From assembly GCF_042675965.1 (NCBI RefSeq), contig NZ_JBHTKJ010000035.1, positions 92,459-156,458 of the forward strand: 64,000 nucleotides of DNA, in the 5' to 3' direction. Position 1 is the stretch's first letter. Every line of letters begins with the position of its first letter. The DNA comes from Virgibacillus_R byunsanensis (GTDB taxonomy: Bacteria > Bacillota > Bacilli > Bacillales > Amphibacillaceae). The notes beneath the pieces are model-generated. The model worked only from the letters and a program-made list of their open reading frames with translations. It ran no database searches and had not been told where the DNA came from. A program made the position numbers and the translations under genes. Positions 26,990-36,320 of this stretch are shown here, piece by piece.

Positions 26990-27200
26990 AAGTACACGCT
27001 CCCCATAAAATGTCATTTTCACTCTTCATTTAGTATACAGGAAGAGCTGTGCAAAATCGTGTATAGGTATGGTCGTTATGTTTATTAAACCACCCAGAGT
27101 TTATATGGAATTTTATGTTAAACTTGAAGTAGATATTGTGAAAAATGTACTTCAAGTAAAGACGCAGGATACTTAAACAACAGTGGTTGAGGGGGAGAAA

Positions 27201-27542
27201 ATGGTGAGAAAATATAAGCACATCAAAACAGTCTTACTCATGTTTGTACTTATTTTTACAGTTGCATGTTCGGAACCAGATATTGAGGGCTATATAATTG
27301 AAATTGATGAGCAAAGGCTTTTAGTTGCAGAGGATATATCAATAGAAAAATATGAGGAGATTAAGGATAAAACGGTTAATGAGATAGATAGATTATCTGG
27401 ACATATAAGCCTAATAAATCTAAGTTATGATGATTCAAGTACTTTTGAGAAAGGTGATAATGTAAGGGTTTGGATTGATGGTGGCATAGACGAATCCTAC
27501 CCAGCGCAAGCAGGCGCCAAAAAAATTGAGGTTATAGAGTAA
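27201..27542 (+). CDS. DUF3221 lipoprotein
   Basis: 113 aa from an ATG at 27201 preceded by GAGGGGGAG; the in-frame GTG at 27183 overlaps that site. A lipoprotein signal ends in FTVAC (Cys 23). The mature part carries DUF3221 hallmarks: GYIIEIDEQRLLV near the start, then KGDNVRVWIDGG and DESYPAQAGAKKIEV. Such small lipoproteins are common in Bacillaceae and probably fold as an OB-like beta barrel; function is unknown. Confidence 0.85.
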   Translation: MVRKYKHIKTVLLMFVLIFTVACSEPDIEGYIIEIDEQRLLVAEDISIEKYEEIKDKTVNEIDRLSGHISLINLSYDDSSTFEKGDNVRVWIDGGIDESYPAQAGAKKIEVIE

Positions 27543-27749
27543 AGTTTTGTTAACATAAACGGATGCTTTCCTTGAATAAGGAGTCACATCCTTGTTCAAC
27601 AAACTTTTAAGACTATACTCGCTTGAATAGGAAGAGTTATTTCAGAAGATAAATGAGCTGGATAGGGATATTTATTAGGATATTTTGCTTATGAAATTTA
27701 TACAATAATAAGTGACAAACTCAAATTTTAGGAGTAGGAAGTGATTTAA

Positions 27750-28067
27750 TTGCCAACTTGCGATAATTGCAACAATAAGTGGAGTTGGAAACAAACTATC
27801 AAAAAAATCACTACATTAGACCCTGCAATGACCTGCCCTTATTGCGATGAAAAACAATATCAAACACAAAAGTCAAAAATGAAAAGTAGCTTTTTTTATC
27901 CTATTGTCCTATCGCCACTTCTTATTCAGGTCTTCTTTGATATTCCAGGAACCATCTTGCTCAGCCTAATTCCCATTTTATCTATTCTCGTCCTGCTGTT
28001 TTATCCGTTTTTAGTAGAGACAAGTAGCAAGGAAGAATACATTAACTTTTTTGAGGACAAACAGTGA
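27750..28067 (+). CDS. TIGR04104-type zinc-ribbon membrane protein
   Basis: 105 aa from a TTG at 27750 (AGGAAGTG upstream). The N-terminus PTCDNCNNKWSWKQT followed by MTCPYCDEKQY gives a four-cysteine zinc ribbon (CxxC...CxxC). Two hydrophobic segments follow at about residues 49-68 and 70-90. It matches a family of short Bacillaceae zinc-ribbon proteins of unknown function. A second, shorter relative is at 59758-59901. Confidence 0.85.
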   Translation: MPTCDNCNNKWSWKQTIKKITTLDPAMTCPYCDEKQYQTQKSKMKSSFFYPIVLSPLLIQVFFDIPGTILLSLIPILSILVLLFYPFLVETSSKEEYINFFEDKQ

Positions 28068-28232
28068 AAATAGCGCGATTGCTTAATAAGCTGAGCGAAC
28101 GCTATTCCACTAAATGACGCAGGATAGTGTAAGAAGAAATTTAATAGTATCAGGTGCAACTTATATAAGCAGAATAGTTTAGCAAGATGTAGTTTTTTTA
28201 TAAAAAAAAGATGCTAAAAAGGGGGAAGACAA

Positions 28233-28352
28233 ATGGGTTGGGTAATCATTGTTATTGTTGCATATCTTCCAATTATATATCGAATTCATAGAAGGTTAGA
28301 TTACTTGGAAAAAGAAGTGAAAAGATTAAACGGTGAAAATGATGTTATTTGA
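28233..28352 (+). CDS. Small single-pass membrane protein
   Basis: 39 aa from an ATG at 28233 behind AGGGGGAAG. MGWVIIVIVAYLPIIYRIH is a transmembrane segment, followed by a charged helix (DYLEKEVKRLNGE). Good ribosome site and spacing support translation. The composition resembles small Bacillaceae membrane peptides; the function is unknown. Confidence 0.6.
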   Translation: MGWVIIVIVAYLPIIYRIHRRLDYLEKEVKRLNGENDVI

Positions 28353-28447
28353 GTAACGAGTAGCAAGAGTTGAAAAAACATAAACAGATCACCACCTTCT
28401 CTCTATTAGACCACCCCGAAACAAGACGTGAACTAGAATTTCTACCT

Positions 28448-28486
28448 AAAACAAGCAAGCTACCCAAAAAGTAGCTTGCTTGTTTT
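28448..28486. terminator. Strong terminator hairpin
   Basis: A perfect 15-bp stem (AAAACAAGCAAGCTA at 28448-28462 with 28472-28486) with flanking A and T runs, able to act in both directions. Confidence 0.85.
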
Positions 28487-28721
28487 TACGCGTTTTATTT
28501 AGTCATAGATTTTTTAACATAACAGTTTTGTGAACTTGTATTTCTGGTTATTATTGGAATCGTATATATCTATAAAGCATTTCTTTGTAATGAGAAACGC
28601 TTTTTATCCTTGTCTAAATTGCAAAACAGTAAAAACATAACCATAAACAGTAATTATTTATTGTAAAACGATAAATTCCGTGGTAAAATCAAATCTACAA
28701 TAAATTAGTGAGGTGCTTTTT

Positions 28722-29198
28722 ATGAAACGTGGAACAACACTTTTTTTAAAGATAGCTGTTTTTCTGATTGGAATTCCAGTTCTTATTTTGTCTATATTTG
28801 GCTTGCCCTGGTTAGCTAATAATCCAGTAAATCCAGATTATGCCCATATACTATACCCCATTTTAATAGGTTTGTATGGATCAGTGATACCGTTTTTCGC
28901 TGCACTGTATCAGGCTTTTAAACTATTAAGCTATATTGACAAGAACAAGGCGTTCTCGGAATTGTCTGTTAAATCTCTGCAGAAGATCAAATTCTGTGCA
29001 ATAACAATTAGTGGTTTGTATGTGGTCATGCTGCCATTTGTTTATCTCGTAGCAGAGCTAGACGATGCACCAGGTCTGATCATAATTGGAACGGTCCCTG
29101 CCTTTGCTTCCCTGGTGATCGCAGTCTTTGCTGCTGTTCTTCAAAGACTTTTACAAGAAGCCATCGATATAAAATCAGAAAATGACTTAATAGTCTGA
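28722..29198 (+). CDS. DUF2975 membrane protein
   Basis: 158 aa from an ATG at 28722 (GAGGTG upstream), with four hydrophobic segments. GTTLFLKIAVFLIG at the start and the central ALYQAFKLLSYIDKNKAFSE, with SVKSLQKIKFCA, are typical of DUF2975. It is followed after 10 bp by a small Cro/C1-type HTH gene, the standard pairing for this family. The pair may act as a membrane-sensor and regulator couple, but no function is proven. Confidence 0.87.
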   Translation: MKRGTTLFLKIAVFLIGIPVLILSIFGLPWLANNPVNPDYAHILYPILIGLYGSVIPFFAALYQAFKLLSYIDKNKAFSELSVKSLQKIKFCAITISGLYVVMLPFVYLVAELDDAPGLIIIGTVPAFASLVIAVFAAVLQRLLQEAIDIKSENDLIV

Positions 29199-29208
29199 GG
29201 TGAATAAC

Positions 29209-29430
29209 ATGGGAATAATAATCAATATTGATGTGATGCTGGCTAAAAGGAAAATGAGTGTTACCGAACTTTCAGAAAAGGTTGGAATAACGATGGCTAA
29301 TCTTTCTATATTGAAAAATGGAAAGGCAAAAGCAATCAGGCTTTCCACTTTAGAAGCGATTTGCAAGGCATTAGACTGTCAGCCTGGGGATATTTTAGAA
29401 TACCGAAGTGATCAAGACACCAAAGAATAA
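29209..29430 (+). CDS. Cro/C1-type HTH regulator (YozG-like)
   Basis: 73 aa from an ATG at 29209 with GAGGTG 6 nt upstream. IIINIDVMLAKRKMSVTELSEKVGITMANLSILKNGKAKAI spans the helix-turn-helix, followed by LSTLEAICKALDCQPGDILEY, as in YozG-type regulators. It lies 10 bp after the DUF2975 gene and is likely cotranscribed and functionally linked with it. Confidence 0.87.
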   Translation: MGIIINIDVMLAKRKMSVTELSEKVGITMANLSILKNGKAKAIRLSTLEAICKALDCQPGDILEYRSDQDTKE

Positions 29431-29470
29431 TACATGGAAAGGAAAAGAAAGTTAATCGAGGGTGAACCCT

Positions 29471-30301
29471 ATGTGTAACCCCCATCTATTTAAGGAAAAA
29501 CCTTTGGAGGCACAAATCATGAGAGCACTAAAACAACTCATTCGTTTTGGGTGGGAGCAGGCCCTATCATGTTTGTTCCCTGTCGTTATTTTTGCCTCTT
29601 TGGCATTGACACAAATCATAGCCCTTCCCTTCCTGCCACGGTATGACTGGTTGCTCATCATCTGCTTTCTGATGCAATGGTGGATGGTGCGTTCTGGGCT
29701 GGAAACACGGGATGAACTAAAGGTGATTACCTTGTTCCACCTTATTGGACTTGCTCTTGAACTTTTCAAGGTACACATGGGCTCCTGGTCTTATCCAGAG
29801 GAAGGATATTTCAAGATTTTAGGTGTACCTTTATATAGCGGATTCTTGTATGCAAGTGTTGCGAGTTACCTTTGTCAGGCGTGGAGAAGACTTAAGGTTG
29901 AACTGGTTAAGTGGCCACCATTCTTGGTAGTCGTATTTCTTGCAGCTGCGATTTATTTGAATTTTTTCACCCACCATTATTGGGTTGACGTCCGGTTTTT
30001 GTTATCTGGACTTGTGATAATTGCCTTTTGGAAATCTTGGGTCACTTACGAGGTGGGTGGAACTCGTTATCGTATGCCAATTGCACTTTCTTTTATGCTC
30101 ATCGGATTTTTTATATGGATTGCCGAAAATATCGCAACGTTCTTTGGAGCTTGGGAATACCCAGACCAAACGGACGCATGGAGTCTCGTTCATCTAGGAA
30201 AGATAAGTTCATGGCTCTTATTAGTAATTGTTAGCTTTCTTATCGTAGCGCAGTTAAAGCAGGTTAAGGGGAAAGATTCCACTAGGATCGATACGAGGTA
30301 A
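29471..30301 (+). CDS. DUF817 integral membrane protein
   Basis: 276 aa from an ATG at 29471 (GAGGGTG 6 nt upstream). About eight membrane segments. Characteristic stretches: ELFKVHMGSWSYPE, GVPLYSGFLYASVASY, NFFTHHYWVDVR and ENIATFFGAWEYP, rich in conserved aromatic and charged residues within the membrane. This is the DUF817 pattern. Function is unknown. It lies about 120 bp ahead of the GAF-sigma gene. Confidence 0.85.
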   Translation: MCNPHLFKEKPLEAQIMRALKQLIRFGWEQALSCLFPVVIFASLALTQIIALPFLPRYDWLLIICFLMQWWMVRSGLETRDELKVITLFHLIGLALELFKVHMGSWSYPEEGYFKILGVPLYSGFLYASVASYLCQAWRRLKVELVKWPPFLVVVFLAAAIYLNFFTHHYWVDVRFLLSGLVIIAFWKSWVTYEVGGTRYRMPIALSFMLIGFFIWIAENIATFFGAWEYPDQTDAWSLVHLGKISSWLLLVIVSFLIVAQLKQVKGKDSTRIDTR

Positions 30302-30419
30302 GAAATTCGCCCCGTTCGAATGGTTGTTTTTTCTATTTCAGAACATTTCGATTATCGCACCTAATAGCTGCGATATATGTTACTATTTACTAAAAGTAAT
30401 AGCTACAGGAGCGTTTTCT

Positions 30420-31460
30420 ATGTCAACGAAACAGATGTATTTAGAGAAATTAAAAGCTACATGTGAAAATGAATTAAAAATAGATCCAAATGAAAAACCA
30501 ACGTTTAAAACAAAATTATCGGAAAAAGAATTGGAACAAAAAAAGTCTACGTACAGTGATTTCCTCTCCCTTGAAAAGCAGTTTATGAAAAATGTAATTT
30601 GGGATATTGGTAGTATTCCAGTGTTGATTGTTGTTTCCGATAACGAGGGATCCATCATCGAAATGTACGGCGATGAAGCCATTCAAGATCAGGTTCATTC
30701 ATTAGGTATCACACCTAGAGTGCAATTTTGTGTGGAATGTGCAGGAATCAATTCAATCTCTATGGCTTTAGATCTTGGTGAAGCAGTTCAGGTTTTTGGT
30801 AAGGAGCATTACCATTCCTGTCTTTATAATACTGCGTGTATCTCTGTACCTTTTCACTTCACTGACTCCATTACTGGAACCGTCTCTATTATGACCACAA
30901 TGGAACATGTCAAATCAAGCCATCTTCAAGCATTATTTTCAGCAGTTAACGTTGCGAAAAGTTTTTCGAAATCAGAAGAATTGTATAGACTTTACTATCA
31001 GGAAATCTATTATTATATTTTCCGCATGGCTAAAAATGAAGAACTTGCTAAAGACTTATGTCAGGAAACATTTGTTAAGGTATTAAACTCTATTCAGTCA
31101 GTAGAAAAAGGTAAATCAATAAGGGCCTGGATTTATCGAATTGCTCACAATACATTTGTAACCTGGTATCGTAAAGATAAACGGATAGACCTGATTGATT
31201 TCGATACACAAAAATTTGAGTTTACGCAAAGTAGTTATCAACAGCCAGAATATTATATCGAAGAAACAGAACGTACAGAAGAAATAGCCAGTTACTTATC
31301 AACATTAAAAGAAGAGTATAGAACTGTTTTAATTTTACGAGAGTATGAAGAATTATCCTATCAGGAAATTGCTGATGTAATGAATTGGAAACTTTCAAAA
31401 GTTAAAACAAGTATACATCGGGCAAGATTGCAATTACGAGAACATATCGTTCGTTTATAA
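30420..31460 (+). CDS. ECF-type sigma factor with N-terminal GAF-like sensor domain
   Basis: 346 aa from an ATG at 30420 with AGGAG upstream. Residues about 55-185 look like the GAF domain of AcoR/DhaR-type activators: GSIPVLIVVSD, GINSISMALDLGEAVQVFGKEHY and the later SIMTT end. Residues 186-255 are sigma region 2 (LYRLYYQEIYYYIFRMA, LCQETFVKVL, WIYRIAHNTFVTWYR). Residues about 290-342 are region 4 (LKEEYRTVLILREYEELSY, then KVKTSIHRARLQLRE). A GAF sensor on an ECF sigma is unusual and suggests a one-component, ligand-gated sigma factor. No anti-sigma gene is adjacent. Targets are unknown. Confidence 0.8.
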   Translation: MSTKQMYLEKLKATCENELKIDPNEKPTFKTKLSEKELEQKKSTYSDFLSLEKQFMKNVIWDIGSIPVLIVVSDNEGSIIEMYGDEAIQDQVHSLGITPRVQFCVECAGINSISMALDLGEAVQVFGKEHYHSCLYNTACISVPFHFTDSITGTVSIMTTMEHVKSSHLQALFSAVNVAKSFSKSEELYRLYYQEIYYYIFRMAKNEELAKDLCQETFVKVLNSIQSVEKGKSIRAWIYRIAHNTFVTWYRKDKRIDLIDFDTQKFEFTQSSYQQPEYYIEETERTEEIASYLSTLKEEYRTVLILREYEELSYQEIADVMNWKLSKVKTSIHRARLQLREHIVRL

Positions 31461-31592
31461 ACAAGGACTTAATTTAATTTCTTAAAGTAAATGAGTAGTT
31501 GTACTAGGAGGAATGTATGATAGTAGTACCCTTTTGCAACAGGTGAAACGGATCTCAAAATTGGTAGAAAGATACAATTTGATGATGGCCAA

Positions 31593-31777
31593 GGGTGCCG
31601 CATGACGTTCATGCATACCTTTGATGATCAATCATGGCGAAGTATATTGCTGCAGGGTGGCATAGATGCCTGGATGCACTTATTAAGTTAATCGATGGTC
31701 ATCCCATCGAATGGGAAGAACGTGCAGGAGCGTTACGTGAATACTATGGTGAAGCATTTGTTAAAAATGCACTCTAA
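31593..31777 (+). pseudogene. SRPBCC (AHSA1/START-like) protein fragment
   Basis: One frame reads GCRMTFMHTFDDQS and the adjacent frame AKYIAAGWHRCLDALIKL and REYYGEAFVKNAL before a stop at 31777. Together they match the end of an SRPBCC-type protein, with one frameshift near 31640. The N-terminal half is absent or too degraded to read. Confidence 0.6.
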
Positions 31778-31919
31778 AATGACCTTAAATTGTATGTTCA
31801 TGCGATGGTCATTTATAAAACAAAAAGCCAACAAATCAGAGGGAAATAATAAAAGTTAGCATTTGGACAATTATATGGTTCATACATATGAAAGGAGATG
31901 AGTAATTAGGAGGTTAAAA

Positions 31920-32708
31920 ATGCCTAACCCGATTGTTGTGAGGTCATTAGACGAGATTAGGTTTTGGTCTAGAATTATGAAAGAACATTCATTGTTTTTA
32001 AGTTTGGGATTTACCCATGACCAACAAAAATTAATTAATGAAGCGCAGCAGTTTATCACACTTTTTGAAAGAATAGAGGAAAAGTTGAGCAGGTTCTCCG
32101 TAAACTCTGACTTAAATCAAATTCAAACTTTTAATATTGAAGTTTATCAAGCAGCAGTAAATATATGGAATTATAAGAGAAAAGTATTAGGTTTAACGTT
32201 ACGATGTGAAATTATCTCAAATAATTATCCATTATTGGTCGATCACATTAGTAGAGAAGCAGCATACTTCGCAAATCGATTAAAAGAACTCAATGAAGGA
32301 ATACTTGCTCCCAAAAAAGAAGCTATTATTGAAGAGAATGTTTTCTTTCTTAAAATTATGGCAGACCATGCTAAGTTTATCGGTCATCTTTTAGACCCTT
32401 CAGAAAGAAAGTTAGTAGAACAAGCAAGAGAATTTAGTCACGATTTTGATCAATTGGTTTTTCAAGCTATTGATTTGAACTCTATGCGACCACAATCTGA
32501 AACCAGACCAATGCTAAGTCAATTTTTAGACCAAAATAAAGTATCGGTTGCTTCGTTGAGGGATTTTAAGAAAACAGCAAGAGAGTTAATAGAAGAATGT
32601 CGAATCAAGAGTAACATTCATCCGCTTTTAGCTGACCATACATTTAGAGAAGCTGAGAGATTTTTAGAAATTATAGATTTTTTTGAAGCTAGTTTGCAAC
32701 AAACGTGA
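31920..32708 (+). CDS. DUF2935 domain-containing protein
   Basis: 262 aa, all helical, two tandem copies of a four-helix unit: RFWSRIMKEHSLFL with EH at residues 22-23, and NVFFLKIMADHAKFIGHLL near residue 145. This is the DUF2935 pattern from Bacillus, which probably binds metals through the EH/DH pairs. A strong GGAGG precedes the ATG at 31920. A terminator follows. Function unproven. Confidence 0.85.
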   Translation: MPNPIVVRSLDEIRFWSRIMKEHSLFLSLGFTHDQQKLINEAQQFITLFERIEEKLSRFSVNSDLNQIQTFNIEVYQAAVNIWNYKRKVLGLTLRCEIISNNYPLLVDHISREAAYFANRLKELNEGILAPKKEAIIEENVFFLKIMADHAKFIGHLLDPSERKLVEQAREFSHDFDQLVFQAIDLNSMRPQSETRPMLSQFLDQNKVSVASLRDFKKTARELIEECRIKSNIHPLLADHTFREAERFLEIIDFFEASLQQT

Positions 32709-32739
32709 TTTCAACTAACTTTCCCTTAAGTTGAAAAAA

Positions 32740-32767
32740 TCTCAGTTCACTGAACTGAGACTTTTTT
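32740..32767 (+). terminator. Terminator after the DUF2935 gene
   Basis: TCTCAGTTCA and TGAACTGAGA form a 10-bp stem with a one-base loop, followed by CTTTTTTA, with A-run upstream, so it may serve both flanking genes. Confidence 0.85.
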
Positions 32768-32798
32768 ATTACTGCAATACGGAGTTCTGTTTACGTTA

Positions 32799-33092
32799 TT
32801 ACGCTTCTACATCCTCGCCCAATATTCCATCAAATGCCTCGGATACTTTGTCAAATTCCTCATCGGTTTCAACTGCTGCCAATTCACCATTTTCGTCTAT
32901 TTTGAGAAAAAAGATGTCAATTTCTTCTTCATTTGCTTCTTCTGCCTCTTTTACTCCTTTTAAGTCTTCTAAAAAACTGACAACTACATAATCTGTTTCC
33001 TCTAATGTGACCTTTGCTAATACTTCAACCTCTTGTTCTTCCGTTGTTTCATCACTAATGGTAAAGACTTCGCCTACTTTAACCGGTTCCAT
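32799..33092 (-). CDS. DUF1292 (YrzB-like) protein
   Basis: 97 aa, very acidic. EPVKVGEVFTISDETTEEQEVEV at the start, then DYVVVSFLED and IDIFFLKIDENGELAAVETDEEFDKV, the DUF1292 pattern. A GGAGG site precedes the ATG at 33092. Cytoplasmic, function unknown. In many Bacillaceae a relative lies near alaS/yrrK; here it is alone. Confidence 0.85.
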   Translation of the reverse strand: MEPVKVGEVFTISDETTEEQEVEVLAKVTLEETDYVVVSFLEDLKGVKEAEEANEEEIDIFFLKIDENGELAAVETDEEFDKVSEAFDGILGEDVEA

Positions 33093-33423
33093 TTCACCTA
33101 TTCCTCCTCTAGCTATCTAAAGTTTAACTTTCTACTTCTATATACTTTCCCTTTCACATAAAATTAATGCCCTATTTTTGGGGAAAATATCTCTTATCAA
33201 GGATGAAGGATCCTACCTAGGCTTATTGTCAATTACAATTCTACCTTTAGTAAGACTAATAAAAGACCACACATTTTAGTCATATCTAAAATATGTGACC
33301 CTTTTATCATCAATTGTTTGCTTATCAGAGCTTGACATAACATTTTAAGTACAATTACCTTCCATTATATTTAACATTTATAAAGTGTATTAGCCATAAG
33401 TAACGTTAGTTGTTATAAACTAA

Positions 33424-34203
33424 TCACTGCCAGAAAACAATCTTTCGGGAAATGCCTTGAATTAACGCGGATAGAGCCATCCCAACAACTCCTAAAAGAA
33501 TTAACACAGAAAATTGTCCTGCCATATTAAGTTGATTATTATAGATAATGATTAGATATCCAAGTCCGGCATTAGCTCCAACAAATTCAGAAACTACAGC
33601 AGCTACGATAGATAGCACTATCGCTATTTCGAGACCAGCAAATATATAAGGAAGAGAACCTGGTAATTTTACACGGCGCAAAATTTGCCATCGTGAAGCT
33701 GAATATGCTTGAAGTAGCTTTATTTGTGACTCATTGGCATTTTGCAGACCAGTTACTGTATTTACTAAAACTGGGAAGAAAACCATGGTAACAGCTAAAG
33801 CAATCTTTGATGAAATTCCAAAACCAAACCAAATTAAAAATAATGGAGCCAATGCAACCTTTGGAACTGCCTGTGTTGCAAGAATGTATGGATAAATAAG
33901 ATTATTTATCCAGCGAATTTCGGAAACGAGCACTCCTAATACAATTGCACCAAGACTACCAATCACAAAACCTCCAATCGTTTCAATAAAGGTAACCTTA
34001 AAATGCGATAAAAATGTGCCATCCACAATGTTGGAAAATAAGTACAGGCCAACGTCACTTGCTGTTGGGAAAATATTATCAGAAATATTAAAAGCTCGCA
34101 CTATACCTTCCCAAAGAGCAACAATAACAACAAATGTTAGTAGTAAAAGGCCAATATCTCTTGCATTCCATCTGACGCTAATCCTACCCTCATCACTAGG
34201 CAT
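33424..34203 (-). CDS. ABC transporter permease (nitrate/sulfonate/taurine type)
   Basis: 259 aa with about six membrane helices and the EAA loop (LLQAYSASRWQILRRVKLPGSLPYIFAGLEIA). It is the SsuC/TauC type. The ATG at 34203 follows AAGGGGGG. It is the last gene of the operon, 170 bp after the ATPase gene. It resembles the other permease at 36321-37121 closely, so the importer may be a heterodimer or two related systems sharing one ATPase. Confidence 0.92.
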   Translation of the reverse strand: MPSDEGRISVRWNARDIGLLLLTFVVIVALWEGIVRAFNISDNIFPTASDVGLYLFSNIVDGTFLSHFKVTFIETIGGFVIGSLGAIVLGVLVSEIRWINNLIYPYILATQAVPKVALAPLFLIWFGFGISSKIALAVTMVFFPVLVNTVTGLQNANESQIKLLQAYSASRWQILRRVKLPGSLPYIFAGLEIAIVLSIVAAVVSEFVGANAGLGYLIIIYNNQLNMAGQFSVLILLGVVGMALSALIQGISRKIVFWQ

Positions 34204-34374
34204 AATTATCCCCCCTTTAACTGCTTGTTAATTTAGTAATAGAAATATTATTTACACATTATCGATATTATCCCAGATGAAACATTTCCATTGACAAAGA
34301 TTGATGTGGTCGAACGGCTAATAACAAAATCGGTAATCTAATAGCATCACAATTAACCGCTTTTATGGTTCATT

Positions 34375-35160
34375 TTATTTTTCGATTACTTTTCTAATCT
34401 GTTTTGCATAAACACCAAACTTGTCAGTATTCATTATTTCCAAAGGCCTCGGTCGAGGAAGATCAACCTCTACAACCTGCGAAATCCTCCCTGGTCTAGG
34501 AGTCATCACAGCAACACGGTCGCTAAGAAATACAGCTTCTGAGATAGAATGGGTAATGAAAAGAATAGTTTTGCCAGTTTCTTGCCATATACGCTGTAGC
34601 TCTGCGCTCATTTCTTCACGCGTCATAGCATCCAAAGCACTAAATGGCTCATCCATTAATAGTATCGAAGGATCATGTATCAAGGCCCGCACAATTGAAA
34701 CTCGCTGTTGCATACCACCGGAAAGTTCACCGGGATAACGGTTTTCAAACCCTTTTAAACCAACAAGATCAAGTAAATCCATTGCACGGTTCTTATATTG
34801 GGACCGGTCCCGCGATTGTACGTCAATCGGCATTAGCACGTTATCAAGTACCCGCAACCATGGCAAAAGTAATGGTTGTTGAAATACAATCCCTAAGTCA
34901 CGACGCGGACCCTTTAATGGCTCACCTTCAACCAAAACGTCGCCACTTGTGGCATCAAGCAACCCACAAAGAAGAGTTAATAACGTACTTTTACCACATC
35001 CACTGGGACCTACTACTGAAAGAAATTCACCGTCCTGAACTGTAAGAGAAATATCTTTCACTGCATGCAAATCTTCTCCCTCACGTGTTTTGTAAATTTT
35101 ATTCACATTATTTAGCACAATACAAGGAGTCTTTTCTACTGTCTTTTCTAACAGGGTCAC
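34375..35160 (-). CDS. ABC transporter ATP-binding protein (SsuB/TauB type)
   Basis: 261 aa from a GTG at 35160 behind GGAGGTGA. Walker A GPSGCGKST at 51-59, Q-loop in VFQQPLLLPW, signature LSGGMQQR, Walker B ILLMDEPFSALD and switch His in LFITHS. These are typical of nitrate/sulfonate/taurine import ATPases. It powers the two permeases around it with the binding protein upstream. Confidence 0.93.
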   Translation of the reverse strand: MTLLEKTVEKTPCIVLNNVNKIYKTREGEDLHAVKDISLTVQDGEFLSVVGPSGCGKSTLLTLLCGLLDATSGDVLVEGEPLKGPRRDLGIVFQQPLLLPWLRVLDNVLMPIDVQSRDRSQYKNRAMDLLDLVGLKGFENRYPGELSGGMQQRVSIVRALIHDPSILLMDEPFSALDAMTREEMSAELQRIWQETGKTILFITHSISEAVFLSDRVAVMTPRPGRISQVVEVDLPRPRPLEIMNTDKFGVYAKQIRKVIEK

Positions 35161-35183
35161 ACTATCACCTCCAACCTTACCAT

Positions 35184-36284
35184 TTAATTAATTTCCCATT
35201 CTTCAGCTTGCTTTACAATTTCTTCAATATTAAAGTCCATAAATTCGTCCTGGAACTGATTGTCAAAAAGTAAGTTCACATCAACTTTTTCCTCTATCAT
35301 ACCCTCATCTAGCATAAATTGTTGTTGAAACTCCCAAGCATCTGCTTCTTGGGAACCCCACATAAAATCAACCGGTAATTCCTCTGCACGTAAATCGTCT
35401 AATTGTGCATCTAAAATAATCATGTCAGATTCAAGTGCCTTTGAATCACGATTCTTGGGTGCTTGCTCAGGATATTGATCCCAAAAGATGTCAACAACTG
35501 CTTCAGGATTTGTCTTAGTAAACACTGTTGCTTTTGCAAAAGCACGCCCGACTTTTTCTATAATATCTCCATCCTCTTTAATGTATTTATCGGTAGCATA
35601 CAGATTGAAGTTATACATATTATCCTGCCAATCTGCCAAAGGAAGTTTTTTAATATCATACCCCGATACTAAACCTCTAGCATGACCGGCTGCAAAGACA
35701 ACATAAGCATCGACTGTACCACTTTTAAGTGCCTCAAATGCTTGTGCACCATATCCGACACTCATTTCTTCAACTGAATCAACAGGCACACCAGCTTCCT
35801 TAAATCTTGCATGAGCATAAGGCACGCCACCAGAACCTAGATCAAGATAACCAATATTCTTTCCTTCAAGATCTGCTACATCGTTTATCTCTGAATCTTC
35901 CATCACAGTAAAACTGTAACCATTCTTCCTAGAGGCAGCATACACTGATTTAACATCCACTTGTTCGTTAGCAGTAGCCATAACTCCCGACTCAGTATTT
36001 ATAACCCCTAAATCAGCCTTACCACTAACTAAAAGTTGAATAACCCCTTGTGAGCCGTCACCAGGAACAACATTAACATCAATGCCTTCCTCCTCATACC
36101 AGCCCATCTCTAGTGGTAAGGTGGCATAAGGATATCCAATATTAATATCAGTAGTAGCAATTGCTATCGTTACTTTTTCATTATTTATTTCTGACTTATT
36201 CTCCGATGTTTTAGATCCACAGCCAAACAATGTAAGTGATATAACTAAGATCACAACTGCCAAAATAGTTGACCGATAAGACAT
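35184..36284 (-). CDS. ABC transporter substrate-binding lipoprotein (NMT1/THI5-like)
   Basis: 366 aa from an ATG at 36284 with AAGGGGAG 7 nt upstream (the ATG three bases earlier is also possible). Lipoprotein signal ending LFGC (Cys 22). The mature domain shows the NMT1/SsuA fold pattern: GYPYATLPLEMGWYEEEGID, VNVVPGDGSQGVIQLL and SGKADLGV. Ligands of the family include sulfonates, nitrate, pyrimidine precursors and aromatic acids, so the family alone does not give the substrate; the operon suggests a short carboxylic acid. Confidence 0.9.
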   Translation of the reverse strand: MSYRSTILAVVILVISLTLFGCGSKTSENKSEINNEKVTIAIATTDINIGYPYATLPLEMGWYEEEGIDVNVVPGDGSQGVIQLLVSGKADLGVINTESGVMATANEQVDVKSVYAASRKNGYSFTVMEDSEINDVADLEGKNIGYLDLGSGGVPYAHARFKEAGVPVDSVEEMSVGYGAQAFEALKSGTVDAYVVFAAGHARGLVSGYDIKKLPLADWQDNMYNFNLYATDKYIKEDGDIIEKVGRAFAKATVFTKTNPEAVVDIFWDQYPEQAPKNRDSKALESDMIILDAQLDDLRAEELPVDFMWGSQEADAWEFQQQFMLDEGMIEEKVDVNLLFDNQFQDEFMDFNIEEIVKQAEEWEIN

Positions 36285-36320
36285 CATTAATCTCCCCTTT
36301 TTCAAAAATTTTTTAACCAA

